This document shows, one piece after another, positions 50,901 through 63,604 of a stretch of DNA of 64,000 nucleotides (positions within the stretch are counted from its first letter, which is position 1; every line of letters begins with the position of its first letter). Below the pieces are notes generated by a model. It ran no database searches, was not told the DNA's origin, and saw only the letters and a program-made list of their open reading frames with translations. The position numbers and the translations under genes are program-made. The stretch is taken from positions 1,666,575-1,730,574 of the forward strand of contig ML133400.1 of NCBI GenBank assembly GCA_003864495.1. Direction: 5' to 3'. Origin of the DNA: Nemopilema nomurai. Lineage: Eukaryota; Cnidaria; Scyphozoa; Rhizostomeae; Rhizostomatidae.

Positions 50901-53900
50901 CATTTTTCTTCATTCTCTGTTACTTTTCAGGAAGGCCCGTTTCAATTTACAATGCGCCATTTTCGCTCTCCCACACCACACTTACTCGCAACTCTTGTTT
51001 GTCCAAATTGTTCAAGGTATATTTTACTATAAGACTCTTCATTTCACTATCATTTAAAAAATCTCTTCAAGATTGTAGAGCGTTTTTAGGGGAGCCAAGG
51101 AAAATTGGATCTATTGCTTTTTGTTTAATTGAAGCTCGTACACGTTAAAGGATGCCGGTTTCTAAGTTGGTTTGACAATGTTCAAATAGCTGTTTCAATA
51201 TTTAGCTGACTTGATGTTCCTCTGTGATTCTCTTCTGCCTGAACACAAAAGCAAGGAATAATGACATATCCAAAGTCACAAATAGTTGCATTGAAGCTTT
51301 TGAAGTCAAGCTGTTGCCATAGCAACCATTTCGACTTTTCGAATAGAGCCAAAGCAACGATTCCTACTCAAAATACGGTAATGGGTGCATACTATAAACA
51401 AAATAGGGAAGGGTGTTGAAAATGAGACGAATCCAGGGTTGTTGGGAAGGGGGCGCAAATTCATGCAAAGTGCACCAGAACATTAAATGTGTGTCTGTAC
51501 TCTATGCATTTCATATACAAGTATACGATTTGCTGGCTATTTCTGAATATGGTCCTACATGATATACAAAAAGTTAACCTTAATCAAGTATAGTTCCTGT
51601 CATTTGCGATTGAAAGCACATGCTCGTAACTATGTTAAGAATGCTGGATTCTTTTTTGGCAGAAGATCCTACTAGGGCTTTATACTTGAAACTTGATTGT
51701 GCCAGTTTTCATTTATAAAGTATACTGGTTTGCTTTACAAAACAGCCCAGAAAAACCGGCCCAAGACACAACCCTGATGCACCTGGGGCAGTGGTGCTTC
51801 CTAGGCCTGACTCAAGTCTTCAGGTTAGTGTGCCTGGTTTATTTACCAAGCATGAACATACAGTGTAATGGCAAGAGTTATCAAACAAGCAGAAACGCGA
51901 GTGTCCTCATGGCAAGTACCAGAGTCATGGTGGCATACGCCACTGTAAGTTGAAACAGAGCCAAACATCCCAGCTGTTCTAGATATGATGCGACAAACTG
52001 GAAACATCTCTCTCTTTCTCTATTTTTAGGAAACTTGCCATCTATCTTGTAATAGTTCCCAATAATGCCGTAATGGCAATTTATCATCTTGCTAATGGTT
52101 GCTTTTTTGGGGGGTTTTCTCCGTTTGTGGGTACTCATTTCGATTTCTTTTCAGTGGCTGCAAAACAAGCAGGGAGCTCCTGTAGTCGATGTAGTTTTGG
52201 ATCCACTCCTTTCGTCAAATTTGCGGCCACATCAGAAGGATGGCGTCATATTCCTGTACAAATGCATCATGGGCATGGGAGAATTCAGTGGAAACGGAGC
52301 TATTCTTGCGTAAGAATGAGTAACTTTGCCTCGGTTTCTAGCGTGGACCAAGCCATCTGCTCTGTGATGCTACTGATTATAAGCAATGTCTTTAGTATGG
52401 ATAAATCGGTGGCGAGTTGACCAAGTCTTCAGTCAATTAAAACTGGAGTATTTCTTAGGCAAGAAGGCAAACGAAAGGAAGTAATTGCTGCCGGCGTCAC
52501 TCTGTGTCAAGTTTTGACCAAACTCAAACTCTTTTGTCTTCATAGTGCCTTCATGCAGTTTGCCGACAGGAAGTATTTCCTTTATCTGCATTGTGAAGCT
52601 CTTCTAGATTAAAAATCAAAGTTGCAGCATATTTTTATGTACGCTTTTTGTTAAATGCCTATTTAAATGCTTTTGATTTTTTAGGGATGAAATGGGCCTT
52701 GGTAAAACGCTCCAATGCATCTCACTTATTTGGTAAGCTCGCTCTAGCTACTGCCACATCGATATCGTTTCAATTCTTTATGGGGTTTTTGTGTTGCATT
52801 AAAGCTAGGTTCACGTTTGAAGTGGCAACCACCCTAGAATGCCTCGTACGACAGACTTTTGCAAGGATCTGCATATTTCTAGTATTCTTGCCCTTTACCG
52901 TGGTTACAAGCACCCCTGAATGGACTCCTTTTTTGAAACTGCCATGCAGTGGCGTGCTGGGGGCGAGGTTGCAAAGGGGCAAAAGGCGAAAATCTGATTC
53001 CGCTTTTTTCCCTTATAATCCCTAAATTTTCTCCGTCTTCTGTTTCTCATCATGATTATTGCTCTGGTCATCAATATTATTGTCTTTTCGAATTAGTTCT
53101 AAACTGAATTTCGAAAATGATACAGCAGCTCAAAAAAGTTCGAGGAGACATCAATTTGTATATGAACTGTACTTTGTACAAGAATCATTTAGAGTTTCCT
53201 TGATATGTTAAACGGCTTTAGTCCCCTGCGACGGGGGCCAATGTGGGCAATCATGCTTTTACCAAATTTCGCGTTTCGCTATTGTTTCGCCCAGTTTACT
53301 CAGGTTTACCACCCCCCCCCCCCCCTCCAGCCTTTTCTGTCAATAATATCAAGTTTATGGTTAAGGAGAAATAAAATACCAACGTTTCGAGTGTTTATTG
53401 TCCTCGCTCATTCTATATTTGGCTAAGACACTAACTGGCATCCCTGTTAGGTGAACATTAACTTTGGGGCCCCTCAAATCGGCAGCTGGGGCAACTGACA
53501 TCCGGCCCCTCCTCCCTTCCCACGGCCCCTTTCCGCGACCAGAACCACTAAGCGTCTGCTTTGAACACCTGCGTAGGGTAGGCAGCTGGCTCTTTGCTAC
53601 TGCTTTGCATGGTATTAAGAAATAGAATGCGAGGCCATGTGAAAATGGGGAAGGAATACATCTAAAAAGTGCCATGTAGTATCAATCGTTGGCGATCCAC
53701 TGTCTCTCCAAAACACTTTATGGTGCAAGTGCAGCCTTTCTGTCCACATAGTTATGCTTCTAATGGTCAATCGAGATCAACGAAATTTTAAATTGATTGT
53801 ATGGCTTTGTCATTCTTGTATTGAAGTTGTTTCTGTTATGTAACAAGCATGAAGACGTAGACGCCTTTTTAAGATACCAAACACAGTTCTAACGTCTTAG

Positions 53901-56900
53901 TTGTGCAACAAAGATCATTCTTCTATGATGTTTCTTTCTATTAGGACGCTGCTAAAACAGGGACCATACTCTGGCAAACCTGTTATTAAAAGAGCGTTGA
54001 TTGTGACACCTGGCAGTTTAGTAAAGGTAACAACTATACGGTCCTCTTCTTTCATTAAGATTTTATGTGCAGCTTTCTATGCTGGAGAATACTCTCCCTT
54101 CAAGGCCTACATTTCGCATACACGGGCATATTTTAGGTTCCGTTGCCCAAGCTTTCTCTCCTTCATGAGAGTACTCTAAGCTTTTTTAGGACTCCGTACT
54201 CTTTAAAGGTAGTATTATATATTAATATGTTCTCATGCTGTATTCCAGTAGCTGCTTTTGGCCGTTTTTCAGGTCCTTCTTTCTGTAAATTCTTAACCAT
54301 AGATTTTAAGTTGGCAAATTTATTCTTAAACTGATAGCAGCAGTTCCACGAATCTGGATTAAGATGTTAGATTTCGACACAACTGTTAACACGTTGCAAA
54401 AATATTTGTGCTAACTGACCCAGGCATGTCCAAAGCTCCTCGCTTAATCAGTCCTTGCATTTACAATTTCTCCGGCTTCTAAGTACAATGTACCCGCGAA
54501 ATAAGGCACCCCTTGAAATCAAAACAAGTCTCTATGCAGCTGTAGCTGACCGGGCCATACACCGAGTTAAAATCTCTTTATATTCGCAAAGACGATACCC
54601 AGTTTGACCCGAAAATAAATCGTGTCGTGGTGGCACTCTTTTTGAACGAATAGCTCATTTTGAAAAATTTTCAAAATTAGGCATTTTATTGCCAGTCAAC
54701 TAAATGGGTCAAGTCAATGCATATTGTACTTCAGTCTTAAGATTTCCTTTGTGGCCTCATCACGACTGCATTTATTTGCCTGGCGTATACCTTCTGTTTT
54801 TCTTTTTCCATAGAACTGGAATGCTGAGTTTAACAAGTGGCTTGGCAAAGAGAGAATCAGAGTGTTCCCAGTTAGCTCTGCCAAGCATATAGTGGTAGGT
54901 GACCATTTTGAATACAGTATTTTTATCGTGCAAAAGCATTCTTCGTTATGTATTTATTTAATTGATGTTGATGAAAACTGTGTCCTAAAACATTGCTGAT
55001 GGTGTTACGACTTACGAAGCAAATCTAACTGGAATGGATAAATGCTACGGCCTTATCTTCGAAACAAACTAGGAGCGACCTATTTGGCGTAACTTCACCG
55101 CATCATCTTGTTGAATTGAATGAATTGAAGTGAGCTAATGTCTCTATTTCTTGAAAGCTTTTTTAATGGTGCCCTTTGTCAATTGAAGTCCTTGATCGGT
55201 CCCTATGCACCAAATGCATGTTACCGCCAAAAATGGCGAAAAAGCGGACACTCATTCCACATGCAGTCCCGCGAAGCAGGTTGTTTTCGCTTCTTGCAGC
55301 GCCTCCAAGAACAGATTTAAGAGACTCGACCATATATCTGCTGTCCTTTATTAAGTATTAAAAAGTATTGATCCAACTGTTTTATTTTCAATAACATCAA
55401 ATTTGTTTTCACTGTGCCAAGAAGGCATACCTAATTTGATTATTTTGCTCTTTTTGAGATTAGACACTATTGCAGTTCTCGCTATTGGATCTGCGGCAAA
55501 CGTGTTGTTTTATGAATTTAACTGTTTTTGTGCTCTTGACACCGCGTCACCCCTCACTCTTTACTACAGAGAGATGTTGTAACGATTGCTATCACTACCA
55601 TAAGGTATCATTTGTAATCTTTGAAACGAAATTATCATGAGGATTGAAGTGCCTTCTTCTTATCTAGGAGTTTGGAAAATCGCCCATTTTCCCTGTGATG
55701 GTTGTTAGCTACGAGATGCTCCTCCGCTACATATCAAAAGTCAAAGACTTTGGGTTCGATTTGCTAGTTTGTGACGAGGCGCACAGGTTGAAGAACTTTG
55801 GCATCAAGACATCAGCTGTAAGATTCGTAAATTCATTAATTAAGATTCGTAAATCGGATAAATTCATATAAGATCTCATATTATGCATCCTATCACCAAA
55901 GCATGATTGCATAGCCTAATGAATAAGTTCGTATTAATGGCCATTGCCTTGTGACTGGTTTTGAATTGATCTCATATGTCTCATTCAATGACGTAGGCAA
56001 CAAGGCAGCTTCCTTAGGCTTTAAATAGATATTTTATATCTATACTATCTTAGGTGTTTTGAAGGTACTTCCTTTTTTGGTACCCGCTTTGCTTTTAATC
56101 GTATCAACAAGCCGTAAACTGTTGGTAGTGTCTCACGTACAAGTTTTTATTTAATATCAGCAAGACAATAGCTAATGGACTTTTGAGTGTTTGATCTGTG
56201 TTCGATAAATTTGCGCGCCACTCTTATTAATATTTCAGGCAATAACCAGCCTTGGTATCGCACGTATTGTTCTGCTGACAGGGACCCCCATTCAGGTATT
56301 TCTTAACCAGCCACAGTGCTACTGTTTATTTTAGGCTTGATACCTGTTTTATTCTCTGATGACAGTTGAAAATGTTTAAGGTTCAATCATTTGTGAAGGA
56401 GGGCGGGCTCTCGCTATCAGTGTGAGCTAAATGCCAGGTCAGCGATTGCTGAGAAATCAATAAGAATCAAGGAGATAGAGCTGTTGCTCTGACAAGCCGT
56501 TCGTCTAAGGATATCTGAGCAGCTTTCAAAACCTGCGATGCAAGAAGGCATCAGTACCACGCCTTTAGTGGTAGAATGTTCGGTTTCTGTGCAAGAACTT
56601 TAAGTCGAATGAACTTTTTCTCTATAATAGTTTCTCTATAAGACTTAAATATCGGTTGTGTCTGGAAGCCTTGCTGTAGCTCTTTTGGTGCCCAGATTAC
56701 TTGGTAAAGAAATAAACTAAATGCCGTCCAACCATGATTCGGTTCCTTTTGAGGAATTGTAGAACGTAACCGGTTCTGTTTTCTAAGAGCTCCTGTTTCC
56801 GTTTCAGAACGACTTAAAGGAGTTCTTCACTCTAGCACAGCTCTGCAATCCAGGTGTATTCGGTAATCATCTTCTACTTATGAGTTTTACAATTTGAAAG

Positions 56901-57374
56901 CCTATTCAAAATAACTGCAGGTTAAGGTCACTGAGAATACCTCGTAGTAATATATTCTGTCTTGCGTGGCTACGCGCGTGCTATTTACAATTTGACCTAC
57001 GACAAAGCAAATGACATTTATGCTCGTCAAACAATCCTTTTTTCCTCTCTACCTTGCCAGACAACGTTTTTGTATCCTTTGCAAAGTGTCTCGATCGAAT
57101 ATGTTAGTCATGAGTAGATTTTCAAGTAATTATCAACGAGACAATGTGTAACTTGGTTTTACCCATGCTAGATGTGCTCCGCTTTGAAAAATCCACTGAT
57201 TTCATTAACATACTTTTGAAGTTTTGTACCATAACGCATTTGCATTACTTATTACCATATTTCCAAGGCACCTCATCTTCGTTTCGGCAAGTGTTTGAAA
57301 ACCCGATCAACAAAAGTCAACAGCCTGACTGTTCCGCTGATGAAGACGAACTTGGTAAACAGAGAGCTGCCGAG
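44925..57374 (+). CDS. RAD54B: RAD54B DNA repair translocase (N-terminal half and first RecA lobe)
   Basis: Seventeen exons in consistent phase: 44925-45108, 46097-46151, 46407-46428, 46880-46901, 47279-47333, 47525-47612, 48499-48580, 50931-51016, 51746-51823, 52155-52309, 52685-52732, 53945-54026, 54814-54894, 55668-55817, 56239-56295, 56808-56862, 57268-57374 (469 residues so far). The SNF2-family ATPase acts with RAD51 in homologous recombination in the nucleus. The N-terminal [22 protein letters not shown] and DLEGKDIGR blocks match RAD54B rather than RAD54L. Then come [13 protein letters not shown], Walker A (DEMGLGKT, 277-284), LIVTPGSLV, motif II as DEAH (382-385; RAD54-family proteins usually have DEGH), [10 protein letters not shown] (motif III) and GKQRAAE. 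The last exon ends at a good donor (GAG|GTATGC). The expected continuation (helicase motifs IV-VI) was not found in the remaining 6.6 kb, so this CDS is 3' partial in the window. Confidence 0.92.
48581..50930. other. Large RAD54B intron, nothing else recognised
   Basis: A 2.35-kb intron with only short random frames. No mobile element or nested gene was recognised. Confidence 0.5.
53305..53323. repeat. Poly-C tract in a RAD54B intron
   Basis: A run of about 14 C lies within the intron between the exons ending at 52732 and starting at 53945. Confidence 0.9.
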
Positions 57375-59406
57375 GTATGCTCTATTGTTTCGAGAATGAA
57401 TTTTTCCTTCAAATTTCTGGTATTATTCGAATTGATTGATTTCCTTTTTATTACCAGTTTAATTACGGTTCGCGTTTTCTCTCCTTAAGCTCTTTCTTGC
57501 TCTCTAGATTAATTTTGACTGTTCATCATAATTTGGTTTGCTTGAACTTTTTTCTTATTTTCAAAGCTCGCACATAACTGAAATTAGTTAGAATGATTAG
57601 TTTTGTGTTGTTATTTTCGTGCAGCTGTTTTATACATTCTTGATGATGCAAACAAATACATAAACATATAAAAATAAACATTTATGCAAACAACAGCTGA
57701 CGAAAAAGGAACGTGGAAATAAATGTCAACTGAACCTAACTGGTAGCCAATCAAATAGAAAACAACTAAAGGGCAATTTAATCCTAAAAAAGCAAAGTCA
57801 AATCACGTTAGCGACAACATGTGCTTGCGTGGAAGTTTGGAGGGGGAAAGGCATTTCAATGCTAGGAACAATTGATTTGTTCTTTAAGCATCTATTTCTT
57901 CGGGTAGTTGCGGCCGAGAGTATGGCTGACTTTTTACCGTGATGCGAAGTAAGGCGACAGAAGTTTCGTCGTAAAGTATTCTTTGTGGTGGAATACGGGG
58001 AATGTCTATTCAGTTCTCGGGGAGTAGATCATTTATTTGCTTATAGGTTAATCCCTTTTTTGCCACAGGTTTTTTTCTTTTTATTTGCCCCTATACACCA
58101 GCCCTCTTCTCATGATGCGCATCGATGCCTCATTGCCCGCGTCGTTGCGAGTTTTCTTCTCTGCTTTTCTCTCGGCCTCGTTTAGTTTGGTATCAATTTT
58201 CCTTGATTCAGCTCTTGAACCCAACGATCTCCCATATTATGAGCATAATACTTGTCAGCACCTATCGCATTCATGGTCCAGTCATAATGCCAGGTGATTT
58301 GACGATGCTTCGATTGAGGCAATAAATGGAATGGTATTGGTTGAACTGACTAATTTTGTTTTTTTAAACAGTTTCGTTTTGGTCGCATCTGTTTTGCTGT
58401 AGCCCTTGTTTTGATGTAGCCAAGTTTTTCGTAGAATCATTCTGCTTCAAGCTTCGATCAGGCCGAAAATCTCGCAGTTCTTGCATCATTAAGTTATTTA
58501 TCAATCATTGAAACATAAAATCATTAAATCAGCCGAAAATTCATTGGTGGCGGTGCTTAAAACTGTTTAAAACATATTAAGGAGCATTATAAGCATCAGC
58601 TTGCTCTTCTTACCCTTCAAATGAGACATGAACCTGCTAGAATTATTCCGAGTGGAGATTTCATGTCCTTAGCTCTAGCAACTATTTCATGTTAGCACCC
58701 CTAAAGCGTGCTCTGTCGGTTATAGATTTCTTCCCGTGCGACCTTTTGTCACCTGCTGCATGATTTCATGCTGCAAAATTATGAGCTCGTAAATTAGTTT
58801 CAAACAACCGGATTGAGAAAATCGAGAACGCATGTTCATGAAATGCTTTTTTGATGTTGATTATGGGGCGTCTGTAAATATCTGCTCATCAATGCCATGA
58901 TTCGATGCATATATTCCTAGATAATTTGTTTACCGATGCAGCTTTTGACATGTCGAACCATATCGCTTGGCTATTGGAGCACCTGCCACTTCAGCCACCG
59001 TGGTGCCGTCGCGTTTCCCCAATCTATTCAAACGCCACAGTATCCACTCACCAGAGCAGCAAAAGACAATGTATATTGGTACCATGTATATTTTTGGGCA
59101 ACTGCTAGAATCGACTCACCTGCTGCAAGTCATATCCTTTTGAATACGGACAGACCTCAGCCAGACAGACCTTGCGAATTTAGAGCCAGGTGAGGATTTG
59201 CTTTTTCTGCACGCACCATCGTCGATGAACAAGTCGATTTGACGGCCAACTGGCCTTAAAAAGCAGGCATTAAACGCACATTAAAGTCGCAAAATCTATA
59301 GTTTCTTATGGTAAATCAATGATTATCATCATGATCATTCGTCGTGAATTATCTTTTAGGCTCCGTGAATCCTGTTGTTGACAAAGTGTGGTCTTCTCGT
59401 TCCGAA
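57375..59406. other. Region where RAD54B continuation was expected
   Basis: I searched for the conserved RAD54B block that follows the last exon (a GLF.LRRT motif) and later helicase motifs. None was found. The promoter of the GPCR gene should lie near the right end. No repeat or other gene was recognised. Confidence 0.45.
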
Positions 59407-62400
59407 TGGCTTCCAGAGCATTATGGCTCCTTGCACTCGCAATTTCAATGCGGAGCCACGTTTTTTCGACATTTTTAGATACTGGTATGTACGATCGATA
59501 AACCTTTGAACAAAAGCTTCTGCTTTTTAGATTTCACTATTATTTTTCATACACGTATCTTCCGTTTACCAATATAATCATGCTTATTATTACGTCTTAT
59601 ACTTGATAAATTTCGTAGATTTGGTATATTTTTTTAAAAAGGAAGAAAACGGCGCTAAAACATATCCCTACATTTGACTATATAGCTTATTTCACGATGT
59701 TGCTAAATAGATAATTCATCATCGTTCGGTGTTTCTCCTGATAACCATTTCCATATATAGATACGGCTTATTGATGTTAACTCTGGCAGTGCGCCTCCAT
59801 TCAGCCCCTGAATTGTAAAGGTTTCCAATAGCAGGTTGCCTTTGCTCTTTTGATAAGTCTTTTGCGAAAGACATTGGAAAGAATTGAACAATCGATATTG
59901 ACTGATCTCTATAACAAGCACATGGGACAGAACTTTGACCACTTGCGACCAATCAGCCTGTGTTTTGTGCAGGCGGTACTCCAACAGTCCACGCAGCGTC
60001 GATTCGCTATCAATGAATATCTTCATATCCCACAGCCACATCTGTATGTCATATTCTAAAACCTTCATTGATGTAATGTCATGGTGTTATGCTAGTTACA
60101 AAATACAGCGTTGTATCTACGGTACTGACCAAAGACGGAACAGAAGTTGACTCATCAAGTGTTTCGAAACAACCTGACAAAGCCGGTTATCTTGGGGCTT
60201 TTATGTGAGCTGTGACTTGTTTTTCACGGTAACGATATCCGTGGTCGCAAATATGTAGTCATAGCTGCTTATGAACGCTTTTGAGGCAGTGCAAACTATC
60301 ATTTGGTGAAGAGGATTATAGCAGTGGCGAAGAGGAGGAACCTGGTCGGAATCCATAGTGAGATAGAAACAAAGAATTCCTTAGAGACAAACTGCGTAAT
60401 GCATTGAAAACGCCAATAGGGCGTAACAGTTACAATTTTGAGACCATATTATCATAAGGCGGCATTTCTAATTACTCAATATGGAAAATTAATAATATAC
60501 GTTGAATGTACCTAAAGGCAATATGTTTAGCGCTTAAAACTCTTTATGATCCGATTTCCTAGAATTGAATATTGCCACTTCAATGATTGACTTTATCAGT
60601 CTTTACCAATTAGATGCTATGAAATTTTTAAGGCCCCTCTCTTATTCCTTACCATAAATTTCATGAATTTCAAATGAAAAATCCAAGCCACCATTGCCAG
60701 ATTTTTTTTAAGTTTGAGCTGAAATGCTTAAAAGCTTAAAAGCCGTATGAAGCTTAAAAAGTCTGAAAAAGAAAGATTACTAAATAGTTTGTGATTTATT
60801 TCCAATAGGGAAAAAGGCATTCGAATGACCTAGTAAGTGCACTCCAATAGCTAATGATGCATATCTATGGGAGTATGTACTGGGTGTAGCCTGAGAGCAT
60901 TGCCTCGTGCCAATTACAACCTGGCAATGTTTTTCAATGTCTGTTGCCTCATATATTCACAATGTCTATTTTCTTAAACTTTGAGGTTTTTCTCTTAGAC
61001 AGGGGAAAACACCCAGCTAAATGGCAGGTATTAATTGAGAGGGATAGTTCACGTGCATACAACATGCTTGGATTGTTCAACATCCAGTCCCTGGAGAAAG
61101 ATGTCTTGTGGAGATCAGAGCATCTGAATACAGCGGACGGAATCATCCTTGTAGAGGCTATGCGATATGCTGTGAAGCGACTGAACACGCTCGGATTCCT
61201 TTCCCTTCCTGTGTCCTTTCAAATAACCGACTGCAGGGAATCGCGCGCGCCCTTCTCTATCTACCAAGACATGTTGGTTTTGAACGGGATGACGTCATGG
61301 CAGACAACCTACTACTTCATCACCAACACGAGGGCGAAGGCTCCGATGATAAGCTTGTTGGCACCAAGTGTGGCATTCGATCATGTCAAAAAAGCAGAAG
61401 TTTCGAGGAAGTTCAAGATGGACGACGTACACCGGAACGTGTTTCGTGTTGGTCCGTCAGACAGTTTAGAGATGCTGGCTATTGTTGACCTGCTGGAACG
61501 ACTGGACTGGACCTTTGTTTCTGTTGTCTCCTCCAGCGATTTGCGCAGCCAAGAGAAGATGGAGAACTTTGCGTCCTTCTCGCAAAAGCGTGGAATCTGT
61601 ATTTCACAGACCATTTGGATTTCGGACCAGCCAAGCAGAAACGAATACATCAGTGCTGCAATCAAACTGACTAAGTCGGGTTCTCCAAAAGTTGTTGTTC
61701 TCTTTACTTTGCTGCACGAGGCGGTTGGAGTCCTAAAAGCTGTCCCAGACACAGAGAATCTGACTTTCGTTGCCGGCACAAGCTTTCGCGCAAATATTCA
61801 CGACTTAAGGGTTGGTACGGAGGTGGCGAAAGGGATGCTGCATTTACAGATGGCCGATACGTACGACGATGACTTTAGAAAGTACTTCATGGACCTCAAG
61901 TTTGCGTCTAACAGGTATCGTTGGTTTGGGGAGTTCTGGAGCATGGTCTTCAACTGCAGCATCCCATCAAGGTACAAGTCCCTCCGTAGCAGCTTCAGTG
62001 ACAAGCGAAAGCTCTGTACTGGAATGGAGGATTTGAGAAGTGCGAATGTTGACTTCAGATATTCAGTGGTAAAGTCCGTGCTGAATGCTGTTGACACATT
62101 CGCGTGTGCTTTGAAGGAGAGTGAAGCGATTGCCAACTGCTCTTTCAGGGAAAACGGGTGTACTCGCTCAATATTGAGGGACTCACTTACGTTTATCGGG
62201 AAGAAGAAATGCCAACTCAGCCACTCAGTGGTATTTAATGAGTTAGGCTATAGCTACAAAGACTATGATGTGTTGAACTTCAACGGCTCCAGGTATAGAA
62301 AAGTTGGAAGTTGGACCTACAACGCAACTGCGTCATATGGTGCACTAAGTCTTTCAAGAGACGATATCGTCTGGAGAGATAAGGCACTGCCTGAGTCGAC

Positions 62401-63604
62401 TTGTTACCAGCCTTGTCCAAATGGTCACGTGAAAAACCGTGGTCCAGCTGGTGACATCTGTTGCTTCACATGCTCAAAATGCGAACAAAAGGACATTGTC
62501 ATCAATGACACATGCGTCACGTGTTCCAGATACGAGCGTCCGAATCTGTCCCAAACGGGCTGTGATGAATTGCCGTGGTCATTTATTGACAGTCAATATG
62601 GCTACCGCTTGGCGCTAATATTTGGCAGCTCAACTGGTATTGTTTTGAACACTGTCACAATTGGAACTTTCGTTCGATTCAGAGAATACAAAATTATTAA
62701 AGCGACTGGTACGGAACTTAGCTTGTTCATCTTGGCTGCTCTGTACCTGTGCTTCATTTGCCCGTTCATTTTTATCATGAAGCCAACTCTTGTAGTGTGC
62801 GGAATTCAGCGATTCATAATGGGTTTGAGTCTGAACGCAAGCTACGTCCCTTTGATGCTGAAAACAAGTCGCATATACCGCATTTTCAAGGCCTCGAAGT
62901 CTCTTGTTCTGAAGCCAAGCTTTGTCAGTACAATGTCACAAAATTTGATATTCATTCTTATAATGTGCATAGAGATAATCCTTAGCGTGGTCTGGGTTGT
63001 AGGGGATGCCCCAGAGGCTCGTTTTGAAGTGAATGGTGACCATGTGATGGTGCTTTGCATGTCAGATCCGGCTAACGCTGCACTGAATCTCCTTCCATGC
63101 ATAGTTGTGATGGGTGCTTGTACTTTCTTTGGGTACAAAACCCGCAGTTTCCCATCGAACTTCAATGAGGCTTTTAGCATCACCATTACCATGTACATCA
63201 GCTGTTTCCTGTGGGCAATGTTTATTCCATTGCTGTTTCTTTTCGACACAAAACGAGACAATGCATTTGTGACCGCTTTTCTAACGTCGTATTTCATGAT
63301 AATTCTTGGTCTGGTGATGCTGCTTGGCATATTTGGAACAACCCTGTGGAAGCTGTATACCCACAAAGACTCTACGCCTGACACGGGCCAGTTTTTTCAC
63401 AGTGACAATAAAAATGGCTTCGAGAGCACTTCTTTCTGCAATGTATATGCCATTGGAGCATCATCAGGTTTTCCTGCTCCAAAGAGGAAGGATGTAGGGA
63501 CTGATCCTATAGCAAGCAGCAATGCTTCATTTTTTCAGATTGACAGAATTAGACCGATTATCTCCAAAGTGAATGTCTCAGGGAGAAGACATAGTAGTAT
63601 CTAG
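59407..63604 (+). CDS. Class C GPCR, metabotropic-glutamate-receptor-like
   Basis: Two exons: 59407-59485 (signal peptide MASRALWLLALAISMRSHVF, donor G|GTATGT) and 60999-63604 (acceptor ctcttag), joined in phase 1 to give 894 residues. The long open frame reaches back to ATG 60944, but its first residues lie in the intron and lack an mGluR-type start. Order: Venus-flytrap ligand domain (about 45-490) with FRVGPSDSLEM and LDWTFVSVV matching mGluRs, the Cys-rich linker (about 492-545; CYQPCPNGHVKN, CCFTCSKC), seven transmembrane helices (about 560-805; CPFIFIMKPT, TSRIYRIF, FPSNFNEA) and a tail of about 85 residues. The plasma-membrane receptor should couple to G proteins as a dimer. Several positions contacting glutamate in mGluRs look substituted, so the ligand is unknown. 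The entire body is one exon, unlike vertebrate mGluR genes. Confidence 0.92.
59703..60068 (-). other. Antisense 121-codon ORF in the GPCR intron
   Basis: A minus-strand frame with no recognised domain and no hydrophobic start (MKVLEYDIQMWLWDMK...). It may be a chance frame or a remnant of mobile DNA. It lies wholly inside the 1.5-kb intron 59486-60998. Confidence 0.2.

Noticed and set aside
60944..60998. GPCR start at ATG 60944
   Set aside because: The first residues are intronic; the upstream signal-peptide exon joins in exact phase at 60999.
62842..63384. 180-codon minus-strand ORF
   Set aside because: Antisense shadow of the GPCR transmembrane region.
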